Source of the DNA: Rhinopithecimicrobium faecis
GTDB taxonomy: Bacteria > Bacteroidota > Bacteroidia > Sphingobacteriales > Sphingobacteriaceae
Direction of reading: 5' to 3'
Assembly (NCBI GenBank): GCA_017942165.1
Contig: JAGKSB010000008.1
Span: 62,001-126,000 of the forward strand
Length of the DNA stretch: 64,000 bases
Of the stretch, positions 34,988 to 43,649 are shown piece by piece (position 1 is the stretch's first letter; each line of letters starts with the position of its first letter). The notes beneath the pieces were generated by a model. The model saw only the letters and a program-made list of their open reading frames with translations. It was not told the origin of the DNA and did not search any database. A program made the position numbers and the translations under genes.

Positions 34988-36553
34988 TTAAATCGTATAT
35001 CCTGCTGCAATTTCTTTGAAAGAAGCAATTTCAGCTGCCACCCAAGCATCATCTTTACCCAATGTTTGGGCCATTAATTCGGCTACACGTGGAGCCATAT
35101 TTAAAGCTTCCTTAGCATCTAAGAATAGAATACGCATTCTTCGGGCAAGGATATCTTCGACTTTACGTGCCATTTCGTGCGTTGTAGCCCATACAACTTC
35201 CGCTTCAATATGATCGAATTTAGTGCTTAATTTTGCCGCTAAGGACGGGTTTTGCTTTGCTAAGGCTTGAATTTCTTTGGCATCAGAGCCGTAAAACTGC
35301 CATTGTCCTGCTTGAATATCTTTGGTGTATCCGTGGATTTTCATGTCCTTAGTTTTACATTCCACCTGCGGGAGTTTTGCTACTTCCGCCGCTTTATTGA
35401 CAGTTTCCTCAGCCATCTTGCGGTAGGTAGTCCATTTTCCACCCGTGATGGTAACTAATTTCGCCGGTGAAACAAGTAATTTATGATCTCTAGAGATTTC
35501 TTTCGTTGCTGTACCATCCTTATCTGTGGGAGCTGCTAAGGGGCGTAATCCAGCGTAAATACTTAGGATATCATCTTTTGTTGGATAGTGTTCCATATAG
35601 TCTTTCGCCGTCTGAAGGATAAAGTCAATCTCCTCAGCTAAAGGCTTAGGTTCGATTTGGTGTTCATTCAGTGGGGTGTCCGTCGTTCCTAATAATACGT
35701 GACCATGCCATGGCACACCGAATAAAACGCGTCCATCGGAAGTCTCAGGGATCATTAAAGCATCCGCTTTACCTAAGAATTTCTTGTCTATAACGATATG
35801 TGTTCCCTGACTAGGGCGTACTAAATTACGGTGGTTTTTAGATTCCATCTGTAAGATTTCATCAACAAATATACCCGTAGCATTTATTACGACCTTGGCA
35901 TTTACCGTATATGACTGTTGCGTTTCTTCATCTTTGAAAGTAACTGCATTAATTATGCCTTTCGAATCCTTTCCTAAGGAGGTAACGCCAGCATAGTTTA
36001 ATATTGTGGCACCATTTTCCGCTGCAGACTGCGCTAAATTTAAGGCTAATCGTGCATCGTCAAACTGTCCGTCATAGTATTGTACGCCCCCTTTTAAATC
36101 CCCTGTTCTTACCGTTGGAAGCATATCTACGACTTCATTTTTCGATAAGAAAACAGATTTTCCGATTCTATATTTTCCAGCCATTAAATCGTATAGCTTC
36201 AATCCGATTAGGAATTTCAACTTGCTATAGAGTGAAAAGCAGGGGATTACAAAACTTTGAACGCGCGCAAGGTGCGGAGCGTTTTGGAAAATTAGGCCTC
36301 GTTCAAATAACGCCGAGTAGACCAGCTTAATATCCCCATTTGCGAGGTAGCGAACACCACCATGCACGAGCTTCGTACTGCGGCTGGAAGTCCCCTTAGC
36401 AAAGTCATGCTTTTCCAATAATAAGGTTTTATAACCCCGGCTTGCTGCATCTAATGCCGCCCCAAGGCCACTGGCACCACCACCAATGATGACGATATCC
36501 CAAGTGTCCTGATAATTAATGGTTTGAATATTTTTATCTCTATTAAAATTCAT
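34988..36553 (-). CDS. glpD: Aerobic glycerol-3-phosphate dehydrogenase GlpD
   Basis: GlpD is the membrane-associated FAD enzyme that oxidises glycerol-3-phosphate to dihydroxyacetone phosphate and passes electrons to the quinone pool. The 521-residue protein has the dinucleotide-binding IIGGGASGLGAALDAASRG, LLEKHDFAKGTSSRSTKLVHGG, PSQGTHIVID and the TITGGKWTTYRKMAEETV segment. The DAO C-terminal domain follows. It is the first gene of glpDKF. The promoter lies about 50 bp upstream with a tandem repeat operator over its -33 box, shared with the divergent DeoR-type regulator gene. Confidence 0.96.
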   Translation of the reverse strand: MNFNRDKNIQTINYQDTWDIVIIGGGASGLGAALDAASRGYKTLLLEKHDFAKGTSSRSTKLVHGGVRYLANGDIKLVYSALFERGLIFQNAPHLARVQSFVIPCFSLYSKLKFLIGLKLYDLMAGKYRIGKSVFLSKNEVVDMLPTVRTGDLKGGVQYYDGQFDDARLALNLAQSAAENGATILNYAGVTSLGKDSKGIINAVTFKDEETQQSYTVNAKVVINATGIFVDEILQMESKNHRNLVRPSQGTHIVIDKKFLGKADALMIPETSDGRVLFGVPWHGHVLLGTTDTPLNEHQIEPKPLAEEIDFILQTAKDYMEHYPTKDDILSIYAGLRPLAAPTDKDGTATKEISRDHKLLVSPAKLVTITGGKWTTYRKMAEETVNKAAEVAKLPQVECKTKDMKIHGYTKDIQAGQWQFYGSDAKEIQALAKQNPSLAAKLSTKFDHIEAEVVWATTHEMARKVEDILARRMRILFLDAKEALNMAPRVAELMAQTLGKDDAWVAAEIASFKEIAAGYTI

Positions 36554-36601
36554 GATCCTGAAAATTTAAGGTTTTTATCTTCTCTTTAGTATTGATTTAA
36601 A

Positions 36602-36633
36602 TCAAATATATATGAAATTTTAAATAAGTCAAA
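36602..36633 (-). promoter_or_regulatory. glpD promoter
   Basis: On the minus strand, TTTG (36629-36632), a 19-nt spacer and TATATTTG (36602-36609) are a full match to the Bacteroidota -33/-7 consensus. The predicted mRNA leader is about 45 nt. Confidence 0.8.
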
Positions 36634-36649
36634 ACGAAACCAAACGAAA
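36631..36649. promoter_or_regulatory. Tandem AAACGAAAC operator overlapping the glpD -33 box
   Basis: Two exact copies of AAACGAAAC (36631-36639 and 36641-36649) are spaced one helical turn (10 bp) apart. DeoR-family repressors often bind such direct repeats. The first copy overlaps the -33 element, so bound regulator would block RNA polymerase. The divergent regulator gene starts 43 bp away, so it may control itself too. Confidence 0.65.
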
Positions 36650-36692
36650 CTTTCTGAAATTTTTATTATTTTAGTTGAAAATTAGGAATATC

Positions 36693-37457
36693 ATGACAAA
36701 TGTTGAAAGACATCAATATATATTACAACAATTAGCGGTGCAGGCTAACGTACTTGTTGTCGATCTCTGCAAGGCCCTTGAAGTGTCCACAGTGACCATC
36801 CGAAAGGATTTAAAGTTTCTAGAGGGCTCTGGCCTATTATTTAGGACGCATGGTGGGGCTACGAAGAATAACCCTTATATCCGCGACCGCTCGGTTATGG
36901 AGAAGGAGAAAATGCAGATTGACGAGAAGCTTGCTATTGCGCGTCAAGCTGTAACTTATATCCATGAAAATGATTCCATTATGATTGCTTCAGGGACGAC
37001 GGTTCAGTTTTTAGCGGCAGAGATTCAGCCCAAGGGTAATTTAACCGTTGTCACATCTTCCATTAATGTTAGTCAGGAATTAATGAAGCATGCGGAGATT
37101 GACGTGATACAGCTAGGAGGGGCATTGAGGAAATCTTCCTGCTCCGTGATTGGTACTAATGCTGCGCAGATGTTGGCGGATTTTTTCTGTTCTACGTTAT
37201 TTTTAGGCGTAGATGGCATCGACTTAAACTATGGCATATCTACGACGAATGTTGGTGAAGCAAAATTAAATCGGGCGATGATGGAATCCGCCCATCAGGT
37301 TATCGTGCTGGCGGACTCCAGTAAATTTGGCCGTAAGAGTTTTGGGAAAATAGCTGAATTAGAAAAGGTAGATATGGTGATTACTGATGCCGGAGTGAGT
37401 GAGTTTTACAAAGATGCTTTTAAAAAACAAGGTGTGAAGTTGATTATTGCTATATAG
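36693..37457 (+). CDS. glpR: DeoR/GlpR-family transcriptional repressor
   Basis: This 254-residue regulator has an N-terminal winged helix-turn-helix (ERHQYILQQLAV, then VSTVTIRKDLKFLEGSGLLFRTHGGA). A C-terminal phosphosugar-sensing domain follows (SIMIASGTTVQFLAAEI, LGGALRKSSCSVIG, FLGVDGID, VLADSSKFG). I choose the ATG at 36693; a TTG at 36675 would only add six residues. It is divergent from glpD across a 139-bp gap with a tandem operator. The likely role is repression of glpDKF relieved by glycerol-3-phosphate. The symbol is inferred from position and family. Confidence 0.85.
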   Translation: MTNVERHQYILQQLAVQANVLVVDLCKALEVSTVTIRKDLKFLEGSGLLFRTHGGATKNNPYIRDRSVMEKEKMQIDEKLAIARQAVTYIHENDSIMIASGTTVQFLAAEIQPKGNLTVVTSSINVSQELMKHAEIDVIQLGGALRKSSCSVIGTNAAQMLADFFCSTLFLGVDGIDLNYGISTTNVGEAKLNRAMMESAHQVIVLADSSKFGRKSFGKIAELEKVDMVITDAGVSEFYKDAFKKQGVKLIIAI

Positions 37458-37558
37458 CATAATTATTACGTTATAATTCGAAAAGAATTTCTATTTTTAG
37501 CGCTAATTAAATCTAAAATTGCTACTTATAAAGTAAAACCTAACTATAGCACTGTTAT

Positions 37559-38827
37559 ATGAAAGAAAAAAATGAATCAAGACGTGATTTTATAAAAAAA
37601 TCAGTAGTAGGTGTTTCGGCATTTACCATTGTACCACGTTTTGTATTGGGAGGGCAAGGTTTTTTAGCTCCTTCTGATCATCTTACGAAAGGCGTTATTG
37701 GTGTCGGATCGATGGGACGCGGCCATTTTGGCTATGCGGGCACAAAGACCGTCGCTATTTGTGACGTTGATACCCGTCACCTAGCCATTGCTCAAAAGAC
37801 TTTGGGTGGAGGGGTTACAGAATATCATGATTTTCGTGATCTTGTAAAATCAGATAAAGTTGATATTGTACATATTGCTACGCCACCACACTGGCATGGT
37901 TTAATGGCTTTAGAAGCTGCACGCGCAGGAAAAGATATCTGGTGTGAGAAGCCTATGACACGGACCATTGGGGAAGGTCAAAAAGTTAAAGAAGCCGTGA
38001 AGCAGCATGGCAACATGTTTCGCTTAAATACATGGTTTAGATTTGATGCCAATTTCTATGGCATGAATGTTCCGGTTAAAAAAATCAAAAAATTAGTAGA
38101 TACAGGTATGTTAGGATGGCCACTAAAGGTTACCATCTCTAAGCATACTGGTTTTGATTGGAAATTCTATTGGGTAGGTAAAGAGAATTTACCTGTTCAA
38201 CAGCCACCAAAAGAACTAGATTATGATATGTGGTTAGGTCCAGCACCTTATAAGCCTTATTCCGAGCATCGTACACACACCACCTTCCGTGGTTACTGGG
38301 ATTACGATGGAGGAGGCTTAGGAGATATGGGACAGCATTATATGGATCCCGTACAATATTTCCTTGGAAAAGATAATGAGTCACCAGTAAGTATTGAAGT
38401 GGATGCTCCTCAGCAGCATTCCGATGCAGTAGGAACTTGGCGTCGTATTACCTATACCTATGCCGATGGATGTCAAATTATCCTTGATGGGGAAGGTAAA
38501 GATGAGGGCAAGGCTTATATTGAGGGTCCTCAAGGAAAATTATTCCGCGGCTTTAAATCCGATATTCCAGACTTGGAACGTAAATTAGCCCAATATCCAG
38601 AACCTCCAGCGCAGATTACGGACTTTTTAGAATCTGTACGTACACGCGAAAAATTTGCTTTAAATGAGGAAAATGGTCATCGCTCCTGTACATTAATCAA
38701 TTTAGGATTGATTGCTTTACGTTTAAATCGCTCCCTAAAATTTGATTCTGAAAAACAAGTATTCGTCAATGATGAAGCAGCAAACCGCTTAATTCACCAA
38801 CCGATGAGAGGTCCTTGGTCTATTTAA
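37559..38827 (+). CDS. Exported Gfo/Idh/MocA family oxidoreductase
   Basis: This 422-residue NAD(P)-dependent sugar oxidoreductase has a twin-arginine signal (ESRRDFIKKSVVGVSAFTI), so it folds with its cofactor before export. The Rossmann part shows GVIGVGSMGRGHFG and VDIVHIATPPHWHG, then EKPMTRT, the family's catalytic-lysine region. The C-terminal GFO_IDH_MocA domain includes GGGLGDMGQHYMDP. The next gene, 14 bp on, carries two DUF1080 domains. In Bacteroides thetaiotaomicron, oxidoreductases of this family and DUF1080 enzymes make and split 3-keto-glycosides, so the pair is likely a 3-keto-sugar route. The substrate is unknown. Confidence 0.9.
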   Translation: MKEKNESRRDFIKKSVVGVSAFTIVPRFVLGGQGFLAPSDHLTKGVIGVGSMGRGHFGYAGTKTVAICDVDTRHLAIAQKTLGGGVTEYHDFRDLVKSDKVDIVHIATPPHWHGLMALEAARAGKDIWCEKPMTRTIGEGQKVKEAVKQHGNMFRLNTWFRFDANFYGMNVPVKKIKKLVDTGMLGWPLKVTISKHTGFDWKFYWVGKENLPVQQPPKELDYDMWLGPAPYKPYSEHRTHTTFRGYWDYDGGGLGDMGQHYMDPVQYFLGKDNESPVSIEVDAPQQHSDAVGTWRRITYTYADGCQIILDGEGKDEGKAYIEGPQGKLFRGFKSDIPDLERKLAQYPEPPAQITDFLESVRTREKFALNEENGHRSCTLINLGLIALRLNRSLKFDSEKQVFVNDEAANRLIHQPMRGPWSI

Positions 38828-38840
38828 TGCTATTTTAAAC

Positions 38841-41800
38841 ATGAAAAAAGTCTTTAACACGCTATCTGCGCTCTTAATATTACAGGTTGCCGCCTATGCG
38901 CAACAACCTCAAAATCGTACCTCAGCAACAAAAATTGCCGATGTATTAGCCCAACAACCGGCTGCGGAAAAGGATAAGTTCCTCGCTGCAATGAGCCAAT
39001 TAGAAAATTTTACAGCCGCGGATATCGCTTCCCTATTAGGGCAGCTAAAACCCCAAGGAGGAAATAACTCCGCTGTAGAATATGCTGCAAATAGCTATGC
39101 ATTCTATGTTATGCAAGCTGGAAAGGATGCCCCAAGAGCAGAATTCTCTAAAGGTCTTACGCTCGCTTTAAACCAATTGCAAAATAAAGATAACAAAGGT
39201 TTTGTCTTGCAGCTGTTACGCGTATGTGCTAAGAATGAAGCTATTCCTGCAATTGCGCCCTACCTGTTAGATGATTATCTAGCTGATCGTGCCGCTCGTG
39301 CCCTTGTGAGCATTCAAACTCCAGAAGCTACTGCAGCCCTGTCAAAGGCCCTAACTTCTTCGAAATCCGAAGCTACAGCGGTGGCAATTACCACAGCGCT
39401 AGGAAGCCTGCAAGCTTCAGCAGATGAAGCCGCGATTATCAAGCTTTTAGGAACTTACAGCTCTGAAGCTTACCAACGCTCAGCGTTAACAGCATTAAGT
39501 AAAATAGGTGGTAAAGCCTCTTTACCTGTGTTCGAACAAGCCCTAGCGAAGAGCAATTACGCTTACGATCATTTAGATGCTGCGGGATTAAGTATTGACT
39601 ATGCTGCTTCACTCTTAAAAAATAGAGATAGTAAGACTGCAGAGTCATTCTTATCGAATGTCTACGCGCAAAGTGTAAAAAGTAATAATATCAATAACCA
39701 AATTGCCGCACTTTCCATCTTAACGGATATCAATCCTGCAAAACAAAAGAGTGTGTTATTGGCAGCAGCCAATTCCGAGCATGCAGCTTACCGCAATACA
39801 GCCTTACAACTCTTATCTTCTCATGGTAAAGGCTTAGATACAAAAACATTATTTGGCTTACTAAAGAAAGCTACTCCGGAAGCACAGGAAACCGTATTGG
39901 CGTTTATCGCTAAGAATGGTAAAGCGAAGGATCTGTTAGCGCTACAAGCCTTATATGCAAAAGATAAGAAATTCTCCAACGCACAAACGTTAAAGGCCAT
40001 TGACAAATTGTCAAATGGTACAGCTGCACCGTTCTTAATCAGTCAATTAGGTTCTGCAGATGGAGCTACGCTAGCAACGGCGAAGTCACTGCTATTAGCG
40101 ACGAAAGGAAATGACGTAATCCCTGCTTTAACGAAAGCATTAGCGAAGGCTGATGACAAGACGAAAGTAGCGCTATTAGGTCTCTTAGCTGCGCGCGGGA
40201 ATACCTCTTCAGCAGCAGCAGTATTACCTCTTTTAGCGAGTAATAACGCTGCAGTACGTGCTGCAGCAGTACAAGCGGCCCCTACGGTAGCTTCTGTAGA
40301 TAACCTGCCGGCAATATTCACGGCGCTATCTTCGGCAAATGAGCAGGAGACAGCAGTCTTGCAGCAGGCGGTAATTAATGCGATTAAATCTTCTTCAGAT
40401 CAGCAGGCACAAATCCAGAAGCTAGCGGCAAATATCTCCCGCTCAGCAGCACCTTCGGCAGCAAAGTATTTTCCAATATTTGCAGGTCTAGGTGGTAAAG
40501 AGTCGTTATCGGCTGTACGCAATTATATCACTGCAGATCAACCTCAATTAAAGGCTGCAGCGATCCAAGCGCTATCTTCCTGGTCGAATGCGGAAGCGCT
40601 TCCTACTTTAGTAGATCTTTCACGTGTGGAAAAAGAGGGTGGAAACTTTGCGAATATCTTCAAAGGATTAATTCGTCAGGTGACTATTTCTTCGGCAACA
40701 AATGATCAGAAGACCTTATTATTAAAAGATGCTTTTGCGTTAGCGCAAGATGACAACCAGCGTAAAGCTGTCCTTGGGGCACTGCAAAATACGGGTACCT
40801 ACCAAGCGTTAATCTTCGCAGGTGAGCAGTTGTCAAAACCAACATTAAAGTCTTCAGCAGCGAATACAGCGATGAATATCGCTTTAGATAACAAAGAATT
40901 CTATGGTACGCAAGTGCGTGCAATCCTAACGGAGGTAATCACCACTTTATCGGGTTCAGAAAGCTCCTACCTGAAGGAAGCGGTTATTAAGCACTTAGCT
41001 GAAATGCCTCAAAAGGAAGGTTTTGTTTCCCTATTTAATGGTAAAGATCTTACAGGTTGGAAAGGCTTAGTAGCTGATCCTATTAAACGTGGAAAGATGG
41101 ATGCTAAGACCTTAGCAGCAGCTCAAAAGAAAGCTGATGAAGCAATGAATAAGGGCTGGATGGTAGAGGATGGCGTCCTGAAGTTCAACGGTAAAGGCGA
41201 TAATATTGCGACGATTAAGCAGTATGGCGACTTTGAGATGCTTGTTGATTGGAAGCTTGATAAAAATGGTAAAGAAGGGGATGCTGGTGTCTATTTACGT
41301 GGTACACCACAGGTTCAAATCTGGGATATCTCGCGTACAAATGTAGGTGCTCAAGTTGGTTCTGGCGGTTTATATAACAACCAGAAGTTTGCTACAAACC
41401 CTACGGAAGTAGCTGATAACGCTTTAGGTGAGTGGAATACTTTTAAAATTAAAATGGTAGGTGAAAAGGTTACCGTATTTTTAAATGGTAAGAAAGTTAC
41501 GGATGAAGTGCCTTTAGAGAATTACTGGGATCGCAATCAATCTATTTTCCCGACAGAGCAAATTGAATTACAAGCACATGGTACGACGGTATACTACCGT
41601 GATATCTTCCTAAAGGAAATTGCTCGTAAGGAAGTGTTTAAACTTGCTGATCAGGAGAAAAAAGATGGTTTCAAAGTGTTATTTGATGGCACGAACCTTG
41701 ACCAATGGACCGCATCTTCAGGATACGGAATTTCGGATGAAGGTCACCTTTGGGTATATCCTAATGCAAAATTTGGAGGTAACTTATATACGAAGGAAGA

Positions 41801-42242
41801 ATTTAGCAACTTTGTGTACCGCTTTGACTTCAAATTGACGCCAGGCGCTAACAATGGTATCGGTATACATGCTCCATTAACTGGTGATGCAGCCTATGAA
41901 GGCAAGGAAATCCAAGTCTTAGATGATACAGCTGAAATCTATAAAAACTTAAAACCTTATCAATTCCACGGCTCTCTATATGGCGTAGCGCAAGCTAAAA
42001 AAGGATTTTTAAAACCTGTAGGAGAATGGAACTCGGAGGAAATACGTGTTGAAGGTACGCGCATTAAAGTTACGTTAAATGGTACCGTAATCTTAGATAC
42101 CGACTATGCCTCAGCAAGTAAGAATGGTACCCTTGATGGTAAAAGCCACCCAGGCTTAAGCCGTAAGTCAGGGCATATCGCCTTCTTAGGCCATGGCTCG
42201 GAAGTATTCTTTAAAAATATCCGTGTTAAAAAGTTAAACTAA
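38841..42242 (+). CDS. HEAT-repeat protein with two C-terminal DUF1080 (3-keto-disaccharide hydrolase) domains
   Basis: This 1133-residue exported protein has a signal peptide (about 1-20, ending AYAQ). A very long alanine-rich solenoid of HEAT-like repeats covers about 20-725, with repeated patterns such as AALSKALTSSKSEATAVAI and PALTKALAKADDKTKVALL. Two DUF1080 jelly rolls follow, starting at about residue 729 (FVSLFNGKDLTGWKG) and about 944 (FKVLFDGTNLDQW). Each has the family's GDFEM/NFVYRFDFKL and VYLRG/GIGIHAP strands. DUF1080 enzymes cleave 3-keto-glycosides. The gene is coupled to the exported oxidoreductase gene. The solenoid may serve as scaffold; the two hydrolase domains may have different substrates. 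Confidence 0.88.
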   Translation: MKKVFNTLSALLILQVAAYAQQPQNRTSATKIADVLAQQPAAEKDKFLAAMSQLENFTAADIASLLGQLKPQGGNNSAVEYAANSYAFYVMQAGKDAPRAEFSKGLTLALNQLQNKDNKGFVLQLLRVCAKNEAIPAIAPYLLDDYLADRAARALVSIQTPEATAALSKALTSSKSEATAVAITTALGSLQASADEAAIIKLLGTYSSEAYQRSALTALSKIGGKASLPVFEQALAKSNYAYDHLDAAGLSIDYAASLLKNRDSKTAESFLSNVYAQSVKSNNINNQIAALSILTDINPAKQKSVLLAAANSEHAAYRNTALQLLSSHGKGLDTKTLFGLLKKATPEAQETVLAFIAKNGKAKDLLALQALYAKDKKFSNAQTLKAIDKLSNGTAAPFLISQLGSADGATLATAKSLLLATKGNDVIPALTKALAKADDKTKVALLGLLAARGNTSSAAAVLPLLASNNAAVRAAAVQAAPTVASVDNLPAIFTALSSANEQETAVLQQAVINAIKSSSDQQAQIQKLAANISRSAAPSAAKYFPIFAGLGGKESLSAVRNYITADQPQLKAAAIQALSSWSNAEALPTLVDLSRVEKEGGNFANIFKGLIRQVTISSATNDQKTLLLKDAFALAQDDNQRKAVLGALQNTGTYQALIFAGEQLSKPTLKSSAANTAMNIALDNKEFYGTQVRAILTEVITTLSGSESSYLKEAVIKHLAEMPQKEGFVSLFNGKDLTGWKGLVADPIKRGKMDAKTLAAAQKKADEAMNKGWMVEDGVLKFNGKGDNIATIKQYGDFEMLVDWKLDKNGKEGDAGVYLRGTPQVQIWDISRTNVGAQVGSGGLYNNQKFATNPTEVADNALGEWNTFKIKMVGEKVTVFLNGKKVTDEVPLENYWDRNQSIFPTEQIELQAHGTTVYYRDIFLKEIARKEVFKLADQEKKDGFKVLFDGTNLDQWTASSGYGISDEGHLWVYPNAKFGGNLYTKEEFSNFVYRFDFKLTPGANNGIGIHAPLTGDAAYEGKEIQVLDDTAEIYKNLKPYQFHGSLYGVAQAKKGFLKPVGEWNSEEIRVEGTRIKVTLNGTVILDTDYASASKNGTLDGKSHPGLSRKSGHIAFLGHGSEVFFKNIRVKKLN

Positions 42243-42260
42243 TTTTTTAATACTCACATA

Positions 42261-42296
42261 AAAAAGGCTGTATTCCAATGGAATACAGCCTTTTTT
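42261..42296. terminator. Strong bidirectional intrinsic terminator
   Basis: AAAAAGGCTGTATTCC / GGAATACAGCCTTTTT is a perfect 16-bp stem with a 3-nt loop. It lies between the DUF1080 gene and the convergent ABC permease gene. Confidence 0.93.
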
Positions 42297-42314
42297 TATA
42301 GATGTCGTTGTTTG

Positions 42315-43649
42315 CTAACTCTTGTAATTAAACCATTTTATCAATTCCTTGAAGCTAGGTTTCTTACCGTAGATTAAGATTCCTACACGATAGATTCTCG
42401 CGGCAACCCAAGTGGTACCCAAGAACGTAAGAATTAATAGCGTTAAGGAAGTCGCAATCTGCCATAATGGTACATCAAAAGGTATGCGCACCAGCATAGC
42501 AATCGGTGAAGTAAAAGGAATAAAGCTCAGCCAAGTGGAAATGGTGCCATGTGGATCGTTAATAATAAGTCCAAAAGACAGGATATAGGTGATTAGTAAA
42601 GGCATGGTAACAGGCATGGTAAATTGGTTGGCTTCTGTTTCTGAATCCACAGCGGATCCCACAGCTGCAAAGATCGCGGAGTACAATAAATAACCTGCTA
42701 AGAAAAATAAGATAAAGCAAATGGCTATTTCATAAAAGTTCACTGCTTTTATGGCCTCTAGGAAGCCGCCCATTTGAGCACTTTTCTCCACCGCAGTTGA
42801 CAGTTGTTCATTCCCTTGGGACATCTCTCCCTGCGTCGCCGCAACGGACTCAAGGCTTTCCTTATCCACAAATAAGGTCGTCGCAACGGTAAATAGTCCA
42901 CCGGTTAAAAGGATCCATAAAAGAAATTGCGTAAGGCCTACCATACCGATGCCGATAATCTTTCCCATCATTAATTGAAAAGGCTTTACGGAAGATATAA
43001 TAACCTCAATAATACGGTTGGATTTCTCCTCAATAACACCACGCATGACTTGCACGCCGTAAAGAAAGAGGGAAAGGTAAACGAGGATGGCAAGTGCCAC
43101 ACCAATGCCCATGGCAATTTCAGTATTGGCATTTTTCTCTTCCCCATCGCTGGAAATCTCCCTTGCGGAAACTGTTACATTAGGATCTATGGTAGCCAAT
43201 AGATTTTTATCTATGCCTGCATCTTGGTACAGTTTATTTCTAATAATTTCTTGAACTTGGGAACTTATTTCATCGCGTGTCTTCAAATTTGATTTCCCCG
43301 CAGAAATGAGATTTAGGCTCCGCGTGTTATAGATATCCTTAGGGATATAAAGGAGGGAGGCAAAGTCTTTTTTGGAACTGCGTAGTTTCTCTTTCTCTGC
43401 TTCGAAATCTGCTGTCGCTGGCAAGAAGGCTACGTTCTTATTGGAGCGTAACTGCTCATAAAAGCTCCCTTGCTCATCGACTACGGTGATCTCGGCAAAA
43501 TTATCTTCGTACCCTTTTTTCATTAAATAAAACATGGCAGCATACATCCCAATAAAGAATATAGGCACCAGGAAAGTTAGCAATAGGAAAGATTTTTTCT
43601 TTACGCGGGAGACATATTCACGCTGTATAATCAGGAGTATTTTATGCAT
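42315..43649 (-). CDS. NatB-like ABC-2 type transporter permease
   Basis: This 444-residue permease has one N-terminal membrane helix (FLLLTFLVPIFFIGMYAAMFYL). A large extracytoplasmic domain covers about residues 45-180, and five more helices lie in the C-terminal half. The segment YGVQVMRGVIEEKSNRIIEVIISSVKP is typical of NatB/ABC-2 exporters. I use the ATG at 43649 (MHKILLIIQREYVSR); a frame extends 18 codons further but runs into the ATPase gene. The 8-bp overlap ATGCATAA with the ATPase stop shows translational coupling. The exported substrate is unknown; NatAB in Bacillus extrudes sodium. Confidence 0.9.
   Translation of the reverse strand: MHKILLIIQREYVSRVKKKSFLLLTFLVPIFFIGMYAAMFYLMKKGYEDNFAEITVVDEQGSFYEQLRSNKNVAFLPATADFEAEKEKLRSSKKDFASLLYIPKDIYNTRSLNLISAGKSNLKTRDEISSQVQEIIRNKLYQDAGIDKNLLATIDPNVTVSAREISSDGEEKNANTEIAMGIGVALAILVYLSLFLYGVQVMRGVIEEKSNRIIEVIISSVKPFQLMMGKIIGIGMVGLTQFLLWILLTGGLFTVATTLFVDKESLESVAATQGEMSQGNEQLSTAVEKSAQMGGFLEAIKAVNFYEIAICFILFFLAGYLLYSAIFAAVGSAVDSETEANQFTMPVTMPLLITYILSFGLIINDPHGTISTWLSFIPFTSPIAMLVRIPFDVPLWQIATSLTLLILTFLGTTWVAARIYRVGILIYGKKPSFKELIKWFNYKS

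Noticed and set aside
38841..41000. HEAT region of the DUF1080 protein as recent DNA-level tandem repeats
   Set aside because: The repeats are visible only as protein-level periodicity; I see no long identical DNA units.
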